DNA of 64,000 bases from Methylacidiphilales bacterium (GCA_021272165.1 JAJSLK010000063.1:1-64000); one strand, 5' to 3'. Positions 53,844 to 62,454 are shown, counted from the stretch's first letter. Numbers and translations: made by a program. The notes: a model not told the origin generated them from the sequence alone.

Positions 53844-55163
53844 CTAAATCCGGCTCTGGAAGAACCGTCCGATGCGGTTGGCGACGAATTCGAGCATCGG
53901 CGGCGTGAGGCCGGGATAGACGCCGATGAAGAGCGTCTGGTTCATGATGGTGTCGGTGCCGATGAGCTCGCCGTGGACGCGGCGCGGGATGTCCTGGAAG
54001 CCGGGCTGCTTGAGGATGTTGCCGCCGAAGACGAGGCGCGTTTCGATCTTGGCTTCCTCGAGCCAGAGGATGAAGTCGCGGCGATTGATATGGGGCTTGA
54101 GCGTAATGGGAAACCCGAACCACGAGGGATCGGCCTTCGCTGGGACCGTGGGCAGGATGAGATGCTCCTCCCAAACCTTGAGCCGCTCAAAATAAAACGC
54201 GGCGTTTTTGCGGCGCGCGGCGATGAAGGAGGGAAGCTTGTTGAATTGGGCGCAGCCGATGGCGGCCTGCATTTCGCTGACTTTGAGATTATAGCCGAGA
54301 TTGGAGTAGATGTACTTGTGGTCGTAGCCAAACGGGAGGGAGCCGAGCTGCCAGCCAAAGCGCTTGCCGCAGGTGTCGCTGACGCCCGGTTCGCACCAGC
54401 AGTCGCGGCCCCAGTCGCGGACGGAGAGGCAGGTTTTGCGAACGCCGCCCTGGTTGACGATGACCATGCCGCCCTCGCCGAGGGTCATGTGATGCGCGGG
54501 ATAAAAGGAGATCGATGACATGGCACCGAAGGTGCCGACGAACTTGCCGTCCCAAGTCGAGCCGAGCGCATCGCAGCCGTCCTCGAGGAGCCAGAGGTTG
54601 TGCTTTTGGGCGATGGCAACGAGCGCGTCCATGTCGCAGGGGATGCCGACGGTGTGAGGCACGAAGATCGCGCGGGTTTTCGGTCCGATGGCCGCTTCGA
54701 CCTGGCTGACGTCGATGTCGTAAACGCCGGGCTGGCAATCAACGAAGACCGGAACGAGGCCGTTCTGGACGAGCGGCGTGAGCGTGGTGGGAAAGGTGAC
54801 GGCGGGTGTGATGACCTCGTCGCCGCGGCGCAGGCCGTCCTTGATCTGCGGGCTGAGGAGCGTGGCGATCATGAGGAGATTCGCGGATGAGCCCGAATTG
54901 ACGAGGTAGGCGGCGTTGCTGCCGAAGTAGTCGCGCATCAATTTCTCGAAGCGATTGGCGAAGGGGCCCGCAGTCAGCCAGAAATCGAGGATACTCTCGG
55001 CGCCGAGCCGCAGCTCCTCGTCATCGTAAACGCGGCCGGCATAGGGCACCTTGGTCTCGCCGGGGACAAAAGGCTTCGGGGCGTGGGCCACCTCGTAGTA
55101 CCGGGCGACCAGGCGCAGGATTTCCTCGCGCAATTGCGCAGCGGTGGGATCGGGAGAATTCAT
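53844..55163 (-). CDS. rfbH: CDP-4-keto-6-deoxy-D-glucose-3-dehydrase (RfbH/DdhC)
   Basis: 439 residues, typical for RfbH. It is a PLP/PMP-fold aminotransferase relative in which the usual Schiff-base Lys is replaced by His: SISFYPAHHMTLGEGG. VNSGSSANLLMIATLL, DEVITPAVTFPTTLTPL and EDGCDALGSTWDGKFVG also match. The CxC/Cys-rich segment DWGRDCWCEPGVSDTCGKRF supplies the 2Fe-2S ligands of this E1 enzyme. It removes the 3-hydroxyl in 3,6-dideoxyhexose synthesis. It is divergent from rfbG, separated by 83 bases with a repeat remnant. Confidence 0.93.
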   Translation of the reverse strand: MNSPDPTAAQLREEILRLVARYYEVAHAPKPFVPGETKVPYAGRVYDDEELRLGAESILDFWLTAGPFANRFEKLMRDYFGSNAAYLVNSGSSANLLMIATLLSPQIKDGLRRGDEVITPAVTFPTTLTPLVQNGLVPVFVDCQPGVYDIDVSQVEAAIGPKTRAIFVPHTVGIPCDMDALVAIAQKHNLWLLEDGCDALGSTWDGKFVGTFGAMSSISFYPAHHMTLGEGGMVIVNQGGVRKTCLSVRDWGRDCWCEPGVSDTCGKRFGWQLGSLPFGYDHKYIYSNLGYNLKVSEMQAAIGCAQFNKLPSFIAARRKNAAFYFERLKVWEEHLILPTVPAKADPSWFGFPITLKPHINRRDFILWLEEAKIETRLVFGGNILKQPGFQDIPRRVHGELIGTDTIMNQTLFIGVYPGLTPPMLEFVANRIGRFFQSRI

Positions 55164-55193
55164 GATCGTCGCGAGGGACTGAAGCTACTATAT

Positions 55194-55242
55194 AGAGGCT
55201 ATCCGAAAATTAGGCGGCCTTGCGATGCAAAAGCCGCCTCTG
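55194..55242. repeat. Short MITE-like remnant between rfbH and rfbG
   Basis: AGAGGCTATCCGAAAATTAG matches the terminal repeat of the element at 59390 with one change. The segment closes with GCCTCT, and inside it AGGCGGC/GCCGCCT can pair. It may be a deletion derivative of that element, lying directly before the rfbG start. Confidence 0.5.
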
Positions 55243-55246
55243 GGTT

Positions 55247-56344
55247 ATGCCTTTCGATTTTTCCATCTATTCCGGCAGGCGCGTGCTGGTGACCGGCCAC
55301 ACCGGCTTCAAAGGCGCGTGGCTTTGCGAATGGCTGCTTGGTCTCGGAGCAGAGGTGCACGGGTTGGCGTTGCCTGCCGCGGAACCGTCTCTCTTTTTCG
55401 CGCTCGAATTGGATCGTCGGATAAAGCATGCGATCCAGGACATCCGTCATTTTGCCGAACTGGCCGAAACGGTACGGCGGCTGAAGCCCGATTTCATTTT
55501 CCATCTTGCGGCACAGGCGCTTGTGCGCGTTTCCTACCGCGAACCGGTGCCGACTTTTGCCACCAATGCACTCGGCACGGCGCATCTTCTGGAAGCGGTT
55601 CGCACGGCCCATTTTCCCTGCACGATCGTGGCGATCACGACCGACAAATGCTACGAAAACGACGGGCGCCCGCGCCGGTTCAAGGAAAGCGATCCGCTGG
55701 GCGGGCACGATCCCTACAGCGCCAGCAAGGCCGCGGCGGAAATCGTCATCGCCTCCTATCGCGATTCCCTCTTTGCCCACGGAACAGACGTAGCGCTCGC
55801 GTCGGCCCGGGCGGGAAATGTGATCGGCGGCGGCGACTGGGCGGAAGACCGGCTCGTGCCCGACTGCATCCGCGCCTTGTCTGTCAACAACCCTATTCCG
55901 GTGCGCAATCCCGGCTTCACGCGGCCCTGGCAGCATGTGCTCGAGCCAGTCAGCGGTTATCTGCTCCTTGGCGCCAAGCTCGAGGCGGCACGCGCTAAAA
56001 AGGATGCAGCGGAGGTCGCGCGTTATGCGCAGGCTTTTAACTTCGGACCCGAACCTGAGGCGAATCGCACCGTGTGCGATTTGACCGAGGAGGTTCTGCG
56101 TCACTGGCCAGGCCGTTGGGAACAGGCGACACAGGAAAAACATCTCAGGGAAGCACCGCTGCTGAGTCTGGACATCGCCAAGGCGAAGGAAATCCTCGGC
56201 TGGCATCCGCGTTGGAATTTCTCCGAGACGGTCGCACAGACGATGGCGTGGTATCGGGAATACGAGGCAAAAAAATCAGCCGCCGCCTCGATGATTGATT
56301 TTACGCAGAAGCAGCTTCGCGCCTATACTGAACGCACCGATTAG
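55247..56344 (+). CDS. rfbG: CDP-glucose 4,6-dehydratase
   Basis: Start at MPFDFSIYSGRRVLVTGHTG (55247; the track adds nine residues), giving 365 residues. GHTGFKGAWL (NAD site), ITTDKCYENDGRPRRFKESD and DPYSASKAAAEIVIASY (YxxxK) are the RfbG signatures. It converts CDP-glucose, made by RfbF, to CDP-4-keto-6-deoxyglucose for RfbH. rfbH is divergent; rfbF lies 1.2 kb downstream on the other strand beyond a toxin-antitoxin-like insertion. Confidence 0.93.
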   Translation: MPFDFSIYSGRRVLVTGHTGFKGAWLCEWLLGLGAEVHGLALPAAEPSLFFALELDRRIKHAIQDIRHFAELAETVRRLKPDFIFHLAAQALVRVSYREPVPTFATNALGTAHLLEAVRTAHFPCTIVAITTDKCYENDGRPRRFKESDPLGGHDPYSASKAAAEIVIASYRDSLFAHGTDVALASARAGNVIGGGDWAEDRLVPDCIRALSVNNPIPVRNPGFTRPWQHVLEPVSGYLLLGAKLEAARAKKDAAEVARYAQAFNFGPEPEANRTVCDLTEEVLRHWPGRWEQATQEKHLREAPLLSLDIAKAKEILGWHPRWNFSETVAQTMAWYREYEAKKSAAASMIDFTQKQLRAYTERTD

Positions 56345-56411
56345 GTGACTAAACTGACTCTATCCATTAATCGATCCCTCCACGTTGTAACCGGCCAGCC
56401 TAAGGGGTGGG

Positions 56412-57002
56412 CTACCTAGGCCGAAAATATCCCAGTATACTTATTTTGGGATTTCGTACACACCATTGAAGGTGAGTCATCGAATGGAGTTTTGAGCCTT
56501 CAAAGAGAAAGCCTCCCTCCATAAAGGGTGCTCTTACAGTATCGAATGAAGGCTGTTTCTCTCTCGCTCTCATCGAATGAAGGTAATTAATAACTGCGCA
56601 ATCGAGCTTCCGCTTTACCAAATCCACATCCGTTGGATCACCCGGTTCGTTTTTGGGCATTTTCATTTTGGCAAGCCTAAAGGATTCTTGGCAGGGAGCA
56701 TAGGCTCCCTTTAGAATTTCCAAGGATTCATATTGAGTTAGGTCCAGACAATTTCCCGGATCAATAATAGCGCCAATCACAAACGGTCTTTTAATCCGGC
56801 TCTTGGATGAGCCGGGAGTATCCTTGAGAAAATTGGCCCAATGAAGTGCACGGGAATAAGAATTTTCCCAGAAATATGCTCCTTCTCCGAGCCAATCAAA
56901 CCTATTGGTGCTTACACGAATCTCATCCTGTCCGCGAAGAATGGATTCGCCGGTCGTTTCATCGCAACCGTGATACCCCAAAACCCAAGCGGCGTGCCGC
57001 AT
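56412..57002 (-). CDS. Putative ADP-ribosyltransferase-fold toxin
   Basis: 196 residues. VLGYHGCDETTGESILRGQ (His11) and RFDWLGEGAYFWENSYSRAL (Tyr43, Glu46) resemble the H-Y-E pattern of PARP-like/ART-fold toxins, in which NAD is bound by the H and Y motifs; KLDCAVINYLHSM is also conserved-looking. I do not recognise a named family with certainty. The gene starts 4 nt after the stop of a 56-residue gene on the same strand, the layout of a toxin-antitoxin pair. The base composition is more AT-rich than the surrounding rfb genes, consistent with transfer. Confidence 0.6.
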   Translation of the reverse strand: MRHAAWVLGYHGCDETTGESILRGQDEIRVSTNRFDWLGEGAYFWENSYSRALHWANFLKDTPGSSKSRIKRPFVIGAIIDPGNCLDLTQYESLEILKGAYAPCQESFRLAKMKMPKNEPGDPTDVDLVKRKLDCAVINYLHSMRAREKQPSFDTVRAPFMEGGFLFEGSKLHSMTHLQWCVRNPKISILGYFRPR

Positions 57003-57006
57003 TTTC

Positions 57007-57177
57007 TTAACGATATTGAGCGGTTAGGTGCTTACCATCCTTCGAAAGAATCCCCGCAGAAATCAGGAAGGCTCGTGCTCTTTTCGGACTGGAATTGACC
57101 TTTGCAGCGGCACGTTTCATCACTCGAATCTCACGAAGTGCTTCCTGCTTGGTTATGGTCGAGTATCCAGTTGTCAT
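57007..57177 (-). CDS. Small antitoxin-like protein (56 aa) paired with the ART-like protein
   Basis: Missed by the ORF track because of length. ATG 57177 with AAGGA about ten bases upstream encodes MTTGYSTITKQEALREIRVM, a basic helix, then RARAFLISAGILSKDGKHLT and ends QYR. The FL..AGIL.KDGKL...YR ending is one I associate with short proteins preceding toxin-like genes. TAA is followed by GAAA and the toxin ATG, so translation is coupled. The likely role is neutralising the downstream protein. Confidence 0.6.
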   Translation of the reverse strand: MTTGYSTITKQEALREIRVMKRAAAKVNSSPKRARAFLISAGILSKDGKHLTAQYR

Positions 57178-57334
57178 CGGTTTATTTCCTTAAGCAACTC
57201 ATAAGCCACATTCAACCGCATCGCCCATCGGGACTTATTACCGAGGCAAGATCGGCCCGAAAAGCTAAAATTCAATTTATTTCAGTCTCTTGGCGGTACT
57301 GAAAAATCCATTTTGCCTTGACGTAACGCCGGGT

Positions 57335-57375
57335 ACAAGAAGAATCCTATTAGAATCTAATTAGACTCTTCTTGT
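57335..57375. promoter_or_regulatory. Inverted-repeat operator before the RHH gene
   Basis: ACAAGAAGA (57335-57343) and TCTTCTTGT (57367-57375) are exact inverted arms. A smaller dyad TTAGAATCTAA lies between them. The right arm overlaps the GTG start of the ribbon-helix-helix gene, so binding would block its own expression. Confidence 0.6.
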
Positions 57376-57568
57376 GCCTAAAATCCAAGTGATCATAAAT
57401 GAGACTGTTAACCGGGTTTTAACCCAGATGAAGGATGCTAACTTGAGAGGAACAAGCAAGTCGGAGGTCGCCTCAACCATCCTTGACGAATGGGTCTGGC
57501 ACAATAGCAATCACCTCAAGGGATGGGGCATTTCTTTGACAAAGTCCACGAAAAGGCGCGGCAAATGA
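57374..57568 (+). CDS. Ribbon-helix-helix type regulator
   Basis: 64 residues from GTG 57374: PKIQVIINETVNRVLTQMKD (beta strand and helix 1) then RGTSKSEVASTILDEWVWHN (helix 2), the layout of an RHH fold. Such proteins are antitoxins or copy-control repressors. No toxin gene follows on the same strand. It is divergent from the antitoxin-like pair 200 bases away and has its own operator-like repeat. Confidence 0.6.
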   Translation: MPKIQVIINETVNRVLTQMKDANLRGTSKSEVASTILDEWVWHNSNHLKGWGISLTKSTKRRGK

Positions 57569-57592
57569 ACGCCTCTGGAAGCTTGAAAATAA

Positions 57593-58375
57593 TTATACAT
57601 CCTTCCAGAGTTTCCACGGCGGATTGCCCTGGGCCCAAAGCTTGTTGAGCACCTCGACTTCGCGCAGGTTGTCCATGCATTGCCAATAGCCGTCATGCCG
57701 GAAGGCCTGGAGCTTGCCCGCCTCGGCGACCTTGGGCAGCGCATCGAATTCGAAAATTGTGCCGTCGCCGGGAAGGTAGTCGACGATTTTCTTGTTCAGG
57801 ACAAAGAATCCGCCGTTGATGTAGCCGGCCTCGGTGTCGGGTTTTTCGCGGAAGCTGGTGACCGCGTCACCGGAAAGGCTCAATTCGCCAAACCGGCCGG
57901 TGGGCCGGACGGCGGTGAGCGTCGCCAGACCCTGATGGGCGCGATGAAATTTGATCAGCTCGGGCAGGTTGATGTTGCTCAAACCATCGCCGTAGGTGAG
58001 AAGAAATTCGTCATCGGGAATGTGGGCGAGGGCGCGTTTAACGCGGCCGCCGGTAAGCGTTTCCTGCCCCGTATCGAGCAGCGTGACCTGCCAGTCTTCC
58101 TCCCCATGCTGGTTGTGCCAGGTGACCTCCGGAATCGGCCCGAGCCGCAGCGTGACGTCGCTGCTGTACCACTGATAATTGCGGAAGTAGTCCTTGATGA
58201 CCTCGCCCTTGTAGCCGAGGCAGAGGATGAATTCCTTGAATCCATAATGGGCGTAGAACTTCATGATGTGCCAGAGAATCGGGCGGTTGCCGATCGGCAC
58301 CATCGGCTTGGGGCGAAATTCGGTCTCCTCGCGCAGGCGCGTGCCGAGTCCGCCACAAAGAATTACGACTTTCAT
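57593..58375 (-). CDS. rfbF: Glucose-1-phosphate cytidylyltransferase
   Basis: 260 residues: MKVVILCGGLGTRLREETEF and RPKPMVPIGNRPILWHIMKF are the RfbF N-terminus; LLTYGDGLSNINLPELIKFH and SFREKPDTEAGYINGGFFVL complete the signature. It makes CDP-glucose from CTP and glucose-1-phosphate, the first step for RfbG and RfbH. The GT2 gene lies upstream on the same strand, 6 nt away. Confidence 0.95.
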   Translation of the reverse strand: MKVVILCGGLGTRLREETEFRPKPMVPIGNRPILWHIMKFYAHYGFKEFILCLGYKGEVIKDYFRNYQWYSSDVTLRLGPIPEVTWHNQHGEEDWQVTLLDTGQETLTGGRVKRALAHIPDDEFLLTYGDGLSNINLPELIKFHRAHQGLATLTAVRPTGRFGELSLSGDAVTSFREKPDTEAGYINGGFFVLNKKIVDYLPGDGTIFEFDALPKVAEAGKLQAFRHDGYWQCMDNLREVEVLNKLWAQGNPPWKLWKDV

Positions 58376-58381
58376 GATGCG

Positions 58382-59374
58382 TCAGGGTTCAAAGTTGATC
58401 CGTTCCAGCTCGACCACATATGGCCGTTTCTGGACCTGGGTGTGGATCGCGCCGATATACTCGCCAAGAATGCCGATAAAGAAAAGCTGCACGGAGCCGA
58501 AAAAGAAGAGGCCGATTTCGAGCGGCGCCAGGCCGAGGCTGAACTTGTCCCAGTAAAGCAGCTTGAAAACAAAGTAGCCAAGCGCGATGCAAAGACTCAT
58601 CAGCGATACGGCAAAGCCAAGCATGGTGGCGAGCCGCAACGGCACCTTTGAGTGGTTGGTGATGCCGAGCATGGCCATGTCGTAGAGCCGGTAAAAATTG
58701 TTGCTGGTGATGCCACGCTTCCGCACCGGCTGATGATAGGGAATCTTGGCGGCGGGAAATCCGATTTCCGAGACGAGCCCGCGGAAATAGGGATAGGGAT
58801 CCTCCATCTCGGCGAGAATATCGACGAAACGGCGGTCATAGAGGCCGAACCCGGTCGCGTTCTTGTTGAGCTCGATCTCGGCCAACCGCGTGACCAGCTC
58901 GTAATAGAGCCGGCGGATGGTGAAAAAGATGATCGATTCCTCGCTGTCCTGCTTGACCGCCACGACAATCAGAAATCCCTCCTCCCACTTCTTGAGGAAT
59001 TCCTTGATCAGCTCGGGCGGGTCCTGCAAATCAGAAACGAGGCTGATGACGGCATCGCCTTTCGCCTGCAACATCGCGTGATAAGGCGAGCGGATGTGGC
59101 CAAAGTTGCGCGCGTTGACGATGACCTTGACGTTTTTGTCCTGCGCGGCGATCTCCCGCAAAATGGCCACCGTGCGGTCCTGCGATGCGTTGTCGATGAA
59201 GATGTGCTCGTAGCGGTAGCGGCCGATCTCCTGGAAGATTTTTTTGACCTGCTCGTAGCATTCGCGGACGTTGCCCTCCTCATTGTAGCAGCCGCTGACG
59301 ACACTGATGAGCTTGGGCTTCCCGTCGGACGCGGAAATTGAAGAAGGGACAATGCAGGCGGAGGTTCGTTCCAT
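58382..59374 (-). CDS. Polyprenyl-phosphate glycosyltransferase (GT2, DPM1/GtrB-like)
   Basis: Start at MERTSACIVPSSIS (59374), giving 330 residues; the longer ORF runs into the MITE. KLISVVSGCYNEEGNVRECY and ISLVSDLQDPPELIKEFL (DLQDPP) are typical of GtrB/ArnC-type enzymes, and the two C-terminal membrane helices (ATMLGFAVSLMSLCIALGYF, LAPLEIGLFFFGSVQLFFIG) match. It makes an undecaprenyl-phosphate-linked sugar for periplasmic transfer, for which the GT-C-like or YfhO-like membrane proteins are candidate acceptors of function. Confidence 0.9.
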   Translation of the reverse strand: MERTSACIVPSSISASDGKPKLISVVSGCYNEEGNVRECYEQVKKIFQEIGRYRYEHIFIDNASQDRTVAILREIAAQDKNVKVIVNARNFGHIRSPYHAMLQAKGDAVISLVSDLQDPPELIKEFLKKWEEGFLIVVAVKQDSEESIIFFTIRRLYYELVTRLAEIELNKNATGFGLYDRRFVDILAEMEDPYPYFRGLVSEIGFPAAKIPYHQPVRKRGITSNNFYRLYDMAMLGITNHSKVPLRLATMLGFAVSLMSLCIALGYFVFKLLYWDKFSLGLAPLEIGLFFFGSVQLFFIGILGEYIGAIHTQVQKRPYVVELERINFEP

Positions 59375-59389
59375 CCTTCTGTCTTTCCT

Positions 59390-59653
59390 AGAGGCTGTCC
59401 GAAAAATAGGCAAGGGTCGCGCCGAAAGATTTTTTGTTTTCCGGCGAGGAGTCGAATGAGGAGCATAGCCATCGCTACGTGACGAGCAAACGACAAAGCC
59501 GAAAGGCAAAAAGGCTTCGGTCCGAAGGGTAACGGCGAATTTGGAGCCGAGCTCTTCGTTGCTCACTCCTTACAAACCGCGGAGGGTATGCTCGTCGTTC
59601 GGGCCTCGATTCGACCCATCACGCGACCCCTGTCTATTTTTCGGATAGCCTCT
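59390..59653. mobile_element. MITE-like element with 32-bp terminal inverted repeats
   Basis: Left end AGAGGCTGTCCGAAAAATAG and right end (reverse complement) AGAGGCTATCCGAAAAATAG extend to 32 bp with 29 matches. The 264-bp interior has no transposase ORF, so it is non-autonomous. It lies in the intergenic region upstream of the GT2 gene. No clear target duplication is visible. A partial copy is at 55194. Confidence 0.7.
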
Positions 59654-59684
59654 GGCAAAGGATTTCAAACCGCAACGCATGTCG

Positions 59685-61415
59685 TCATGGCATGCCCTTT
59701 ACTTTGGGCACATAGGGGGTCAAATCGACGGTCGGACCATCGCGGGAGCTAAGGGTGATCCTGAGCGGGACAAGGCTTTCCAGCGTGATGAATTTGAGCT
59801 CGGGCCGCTCGGCCATCAGGCGCTCCTTTTGATCGTAGGGCGGCTCCGGGTTGTAGGCGCCGAACGGATAATAGGCATAAGTTCGCGTATATAGCTGGTC
59901 CCCCTGGGCCGTGGGCGAATAGCCCCAGGTATTGGTGATGTGGGCCACGATGGCGTAGTTGTAAGTGCCGAGCAAACTGTAAGGGATGGCGAACCGGTTC
60001 AAATTGTAAACTTTTTCCGGAATCAGCACAGCCACCCGGTCGCCCGGTTGCAGCATCGGACGGACTTGGTCCCAATAGCGGTCCATGCCGCCGGTGAAGA
60101 GAAGTTCACGGTCGATATTCATCGCATTGAACGACGGCGGCAGGGGACAAATCAGCATGGGAACGACCATGGTCGCGGCGCTGGCAAAGGCGGTGATTCG
60201 CCGGCCCCGCAGCGTGAAGCCCGGCGGCCGCAACAGCAGAAAAAGATGAAAGAAGAACTGAAACTGAAGCAGCTCGCGAAAAGGCCAGCGCATCGATTTG
60301 AAAAGCGGCAGATGGATCATGATTCGCGTGATCCAGAGGGGGCGCCAGATCAAAACTCCCACGAAGATCATCATGCCGAACGTGACCAGCTCCAGGCCGC
60401 GCCATTTCCATGAGCCGGTCAGGGCCGGAAGCAGACACCAGGCCGCGGCGGATGCACCCAGGGCCAGGGTGTAGGTCGTTTGGATGTCCCAATCCGGTTG
60501 AATCAACCAGACCGCGGTGCCGATGAAGAAGGCGATCGGCATTTGTCCCAGCGGGATGTTGTATGACTGCATGTCGTCCAGGCTCACGCCGTGCGCGCGC
60601 CAACTGGTGAAGAATCCTTCGACCATCGGGACGAGCAGCGGCAGCATGATGATAATGGCCAGGCCGTATCCGAGCAGCCAGCAACCGATGGGCATGATCG
60701 ACCGCCGCTCCAAGCTGACGCCGAGGGCAAAAAGCGTGAAGAGGATGCTACCCGAGACGGTGGGCGAGAGATGCCCCGCCAACACCGAATGGAGCGAGGC
60801 CAGCATCACGATGATAATTCCCCGCCGCCAGGTCCGCTGCAGAATGCCGAGGGCCAGCCAGGGCAGCCCGCTGTGATTGCCGAGAAAGTTGAGCCAGCTC
60901 GCCCCCGTGGTCAGCGCCATCACGCTGTAAGTGAAGCTCAGCGTGAAAAACATGATCCAGCCGTCATTGATTTCCAGCGCCATATCGCCCCGGAGATAGT
61001 GGGCCAGACAGACGAATCCGGCCGTGGCCAGCATGAAAAAGACGAAGGCATCGACGTCGATGATGAAGAAATGAAAAGGCGTGCCGGCCAGAAGCGAGAC
61101 AAGCAGATAAAGCGGATGCCACGAAAAGAAGGTCGGATCGCGCAACAAATCGTAATGGCCGCCGAAAAGGTAATCGGAAATGAAGGGCGACCGTCCCGAG
61201 AGCAATCGGTGGCCCATCCCCATGAAAAACGGGTACCCGCCATCGAGATTATCGTCGGTCAGGAAAAAGCAGGGCCGCCAGCATTGAAGCAGCGCAAAGA
61301 TAAGCGCCGAGGCAAGCAGGTTGTTCCGCAATAGAATGCCCAGATGGGTTTGCCTCTTGATTCCCTCCTCGGCTTCTGGCGCAATCACCTCGCAGTAATA
61401 GCTGCATATCGTCAT
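59685..61415 (-). CDS. YfhO-like large membrane protein
   Basis: From ATG 61415 (the track uses TTG 61424) 576 residues with about ten membrane helices and a C-terminal soluble region. DDNLDGGYPFFMGMGHRLLSG resembles the first extracytoplasmic loop of YfhO/GT-C-type proteins. Such proteins help transfer sugars from undecaprenyl-phosphate donors outside the membrane. The GT2 upstream partner gene fits. Function is inferred. Confidence 0.6.
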   Translation of the reverse strand: MTICSYYCEVIAPEAEEGIKRQTHLGILLRNNLLASALIFALLQCWRPCFFLTDDNLDGGYPFFMGMGHRLLSGRSPFISDYLFGGHYDLLRDPTFFSWHPLYLLVSLLAGTPFHFFIIDVDAFVFFMLATAGFVCLAHYLRGDMALEINDGWIMFFTLSFTYSVMALTTGASWLNFLGNHSGLPWLALGILQRTWRRGIIIVMLASLHSVLAGHLSPTVSGSILFTLFALGVSLERRSIMPIGCWLLGYGLAIIIMLPLLVPMVEGFFTSWRAHGVSLDDMQSYNIPLGQMPIAFFIGTAVWLIQPDWDIQTTYTLALGASAAAWCLLPALTGSWKWRGLELVTFGMMIFVGVLIWRPLWITRIMIHLPLFKSMRWPFRELLQFQFFFHLFLLLRPPGFTLRGRRITAFASAATMVVPMLICPLPPSFNAMNIDRELLFTGGMDRYWDQVRPMLQPGDRVAVLIPEKVYNLNRFAIPYSLLGTYNYAIVAHITNTWGYSPTAQGDQLYTRTYAYYPFGAYNPEPPYDQKERLMAERPELKFITLESLVPLRITLSSRDGPTVDLTPYVPKVKGMP

Positions 61416-62454
61416 GGTGGGCAAATCTCAAAAAAATCCTTTTGCACTACCCGCTGACGATCTCGCGCGAATTCTCCGCCAGGCTTCCGGCAATTTCGAT
61501 CTACTGCGCGGCAAAAGTCTTTTTCTCACCGGGGGCACCGGCTTTTTCGGCAAATGGCTCCTTGGCGCGCTGATCCACGCCAACGCCGAACTCGGCCTTG
61601 GGCTGAAGCTGACGGTGCTTTCCCGGAATCCGACCGGCTTCCGGCAAAAATATCCCGAATTGGATAATTCATCCATTGTCCGCTTTATGCCGGGCCACGT
61701 CGCCGATTTCGCGTTGCCTGCCGACCATTTTGATTACGTTATTCACGCCGCCGCCGACACGGTCATTGTCTCCTCGGAGGCGGAGGAACGGGAACGAAGC
61801 CGCGCCATTGTCCAGGGAACCCGGCACATGCTCGAGCTGGCCCGAAAAAACGGTGCCCGATTTCTCAATGTCAGTTCCGGGGCGGTTTATGGTTCTCTTG
61901 CCGGGCAACCTGGCGGCGCGAAGGAAGATGATTATGCCGGGGCCACGCCGCTGATTCCCTATGCCGAGGCCAAACGGGAAGCCGAGGAGCTCTGCGCCGA
62001 TTCGGACGTCGATTTCGTCACCGCCCGCGCCTTCGCCTTTCTCGGGCCCTGCCTGCCGCTCGAGGCCCATTTCGCCGCGGGAAATTTCCTGCGCGATGTG
62101 CTACGGGGCGGCCCGATCCAGGTTCGCGGCGACGGCACCGCTCTCCGTTCTTATCTTTACCCCACCGATCTCGTCGCCTGGCTTCTGCGGATTCTTCTGC
62201 GCGGCGAGCGCGGCCGTGCCTACAATGTCGGCTCGGCCGAAACCGTTTCGACCGCCCAACTGGCCCGCCTGATCGCGGACGCCGTCAATCCCGCCATGGA
62301 GGTGACGATCCAATCGATTCAGCCGCTGGGCCCGCAAAACATCTACCTGCCCGACGTCACCCGCGCCCGAACTGAGTTGAGTCTCGAGGTGACGATTCCC
62401 TTGCGCGAAGCCATCGCGCGCACTCTGGCTTTCCTAAGAGACGCCCACAGTTAA
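61414..62454 (+). CDS. NAD-dependent epimerase/dehydratase (SDR), possible CDP-3,6-dideoxyhexose reductase
   Basis: 346 residues: SLFLTGGTGFFGKWLLGALI (NAD site), FLNVSSGAVYGSL and YAEAKREAEEL (YxxxK). AGNFLRDVLRGGPIQVRGDG is shared with extended SDR nucleotide-sugar enzymes. Given rfbF, rfbG and rfbH nearby, it is a candidate for the final 4-keto reduction giving a CDP-linked 3,6-dideoxyhexose, comparable to RfbJ/RfbS. This is an inference from context. Its ATG overlaps the divergent YfhO-like start codon; its stop overlaps the GT9 stop. Confidence 0.75.
   Translation: MVGKSQKNPFALPADDLARILRQASGNFDLLRGKSLFLTGGTGFFGKWLLGALIHANAELGLGLKLTVLSRNPTGFRQKYPELDNSSIVRFMPGHVADFALPADHFDYVIHAAADTVIVSSEAEERERSRAIVQGTRHMLELARKNGARFLNVSSGAVYGSLAGQPGGAKEDDYAGATPLIPYAEAKREAEELCADSDVDFVTARAFAFLGPCLPLEAHFAAGNFLRDVLRGGPIQVRGDGTALRSYLYPTDLVAWLLRILLRGERGRAYNVGSAETVSTAQLARLIADAVNPAMEVTIQSIQPLGPQNIYLPDVTRARTELSLEVTIPLREAIARTLAFLRDAHS

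Noticed and set aside
58382-59566. Longer start of the GT2 at 59566
   Set aside because: The extra 64 residues are read through the MITE-like element; ATG 59374 gives the family-typical N-terminus.
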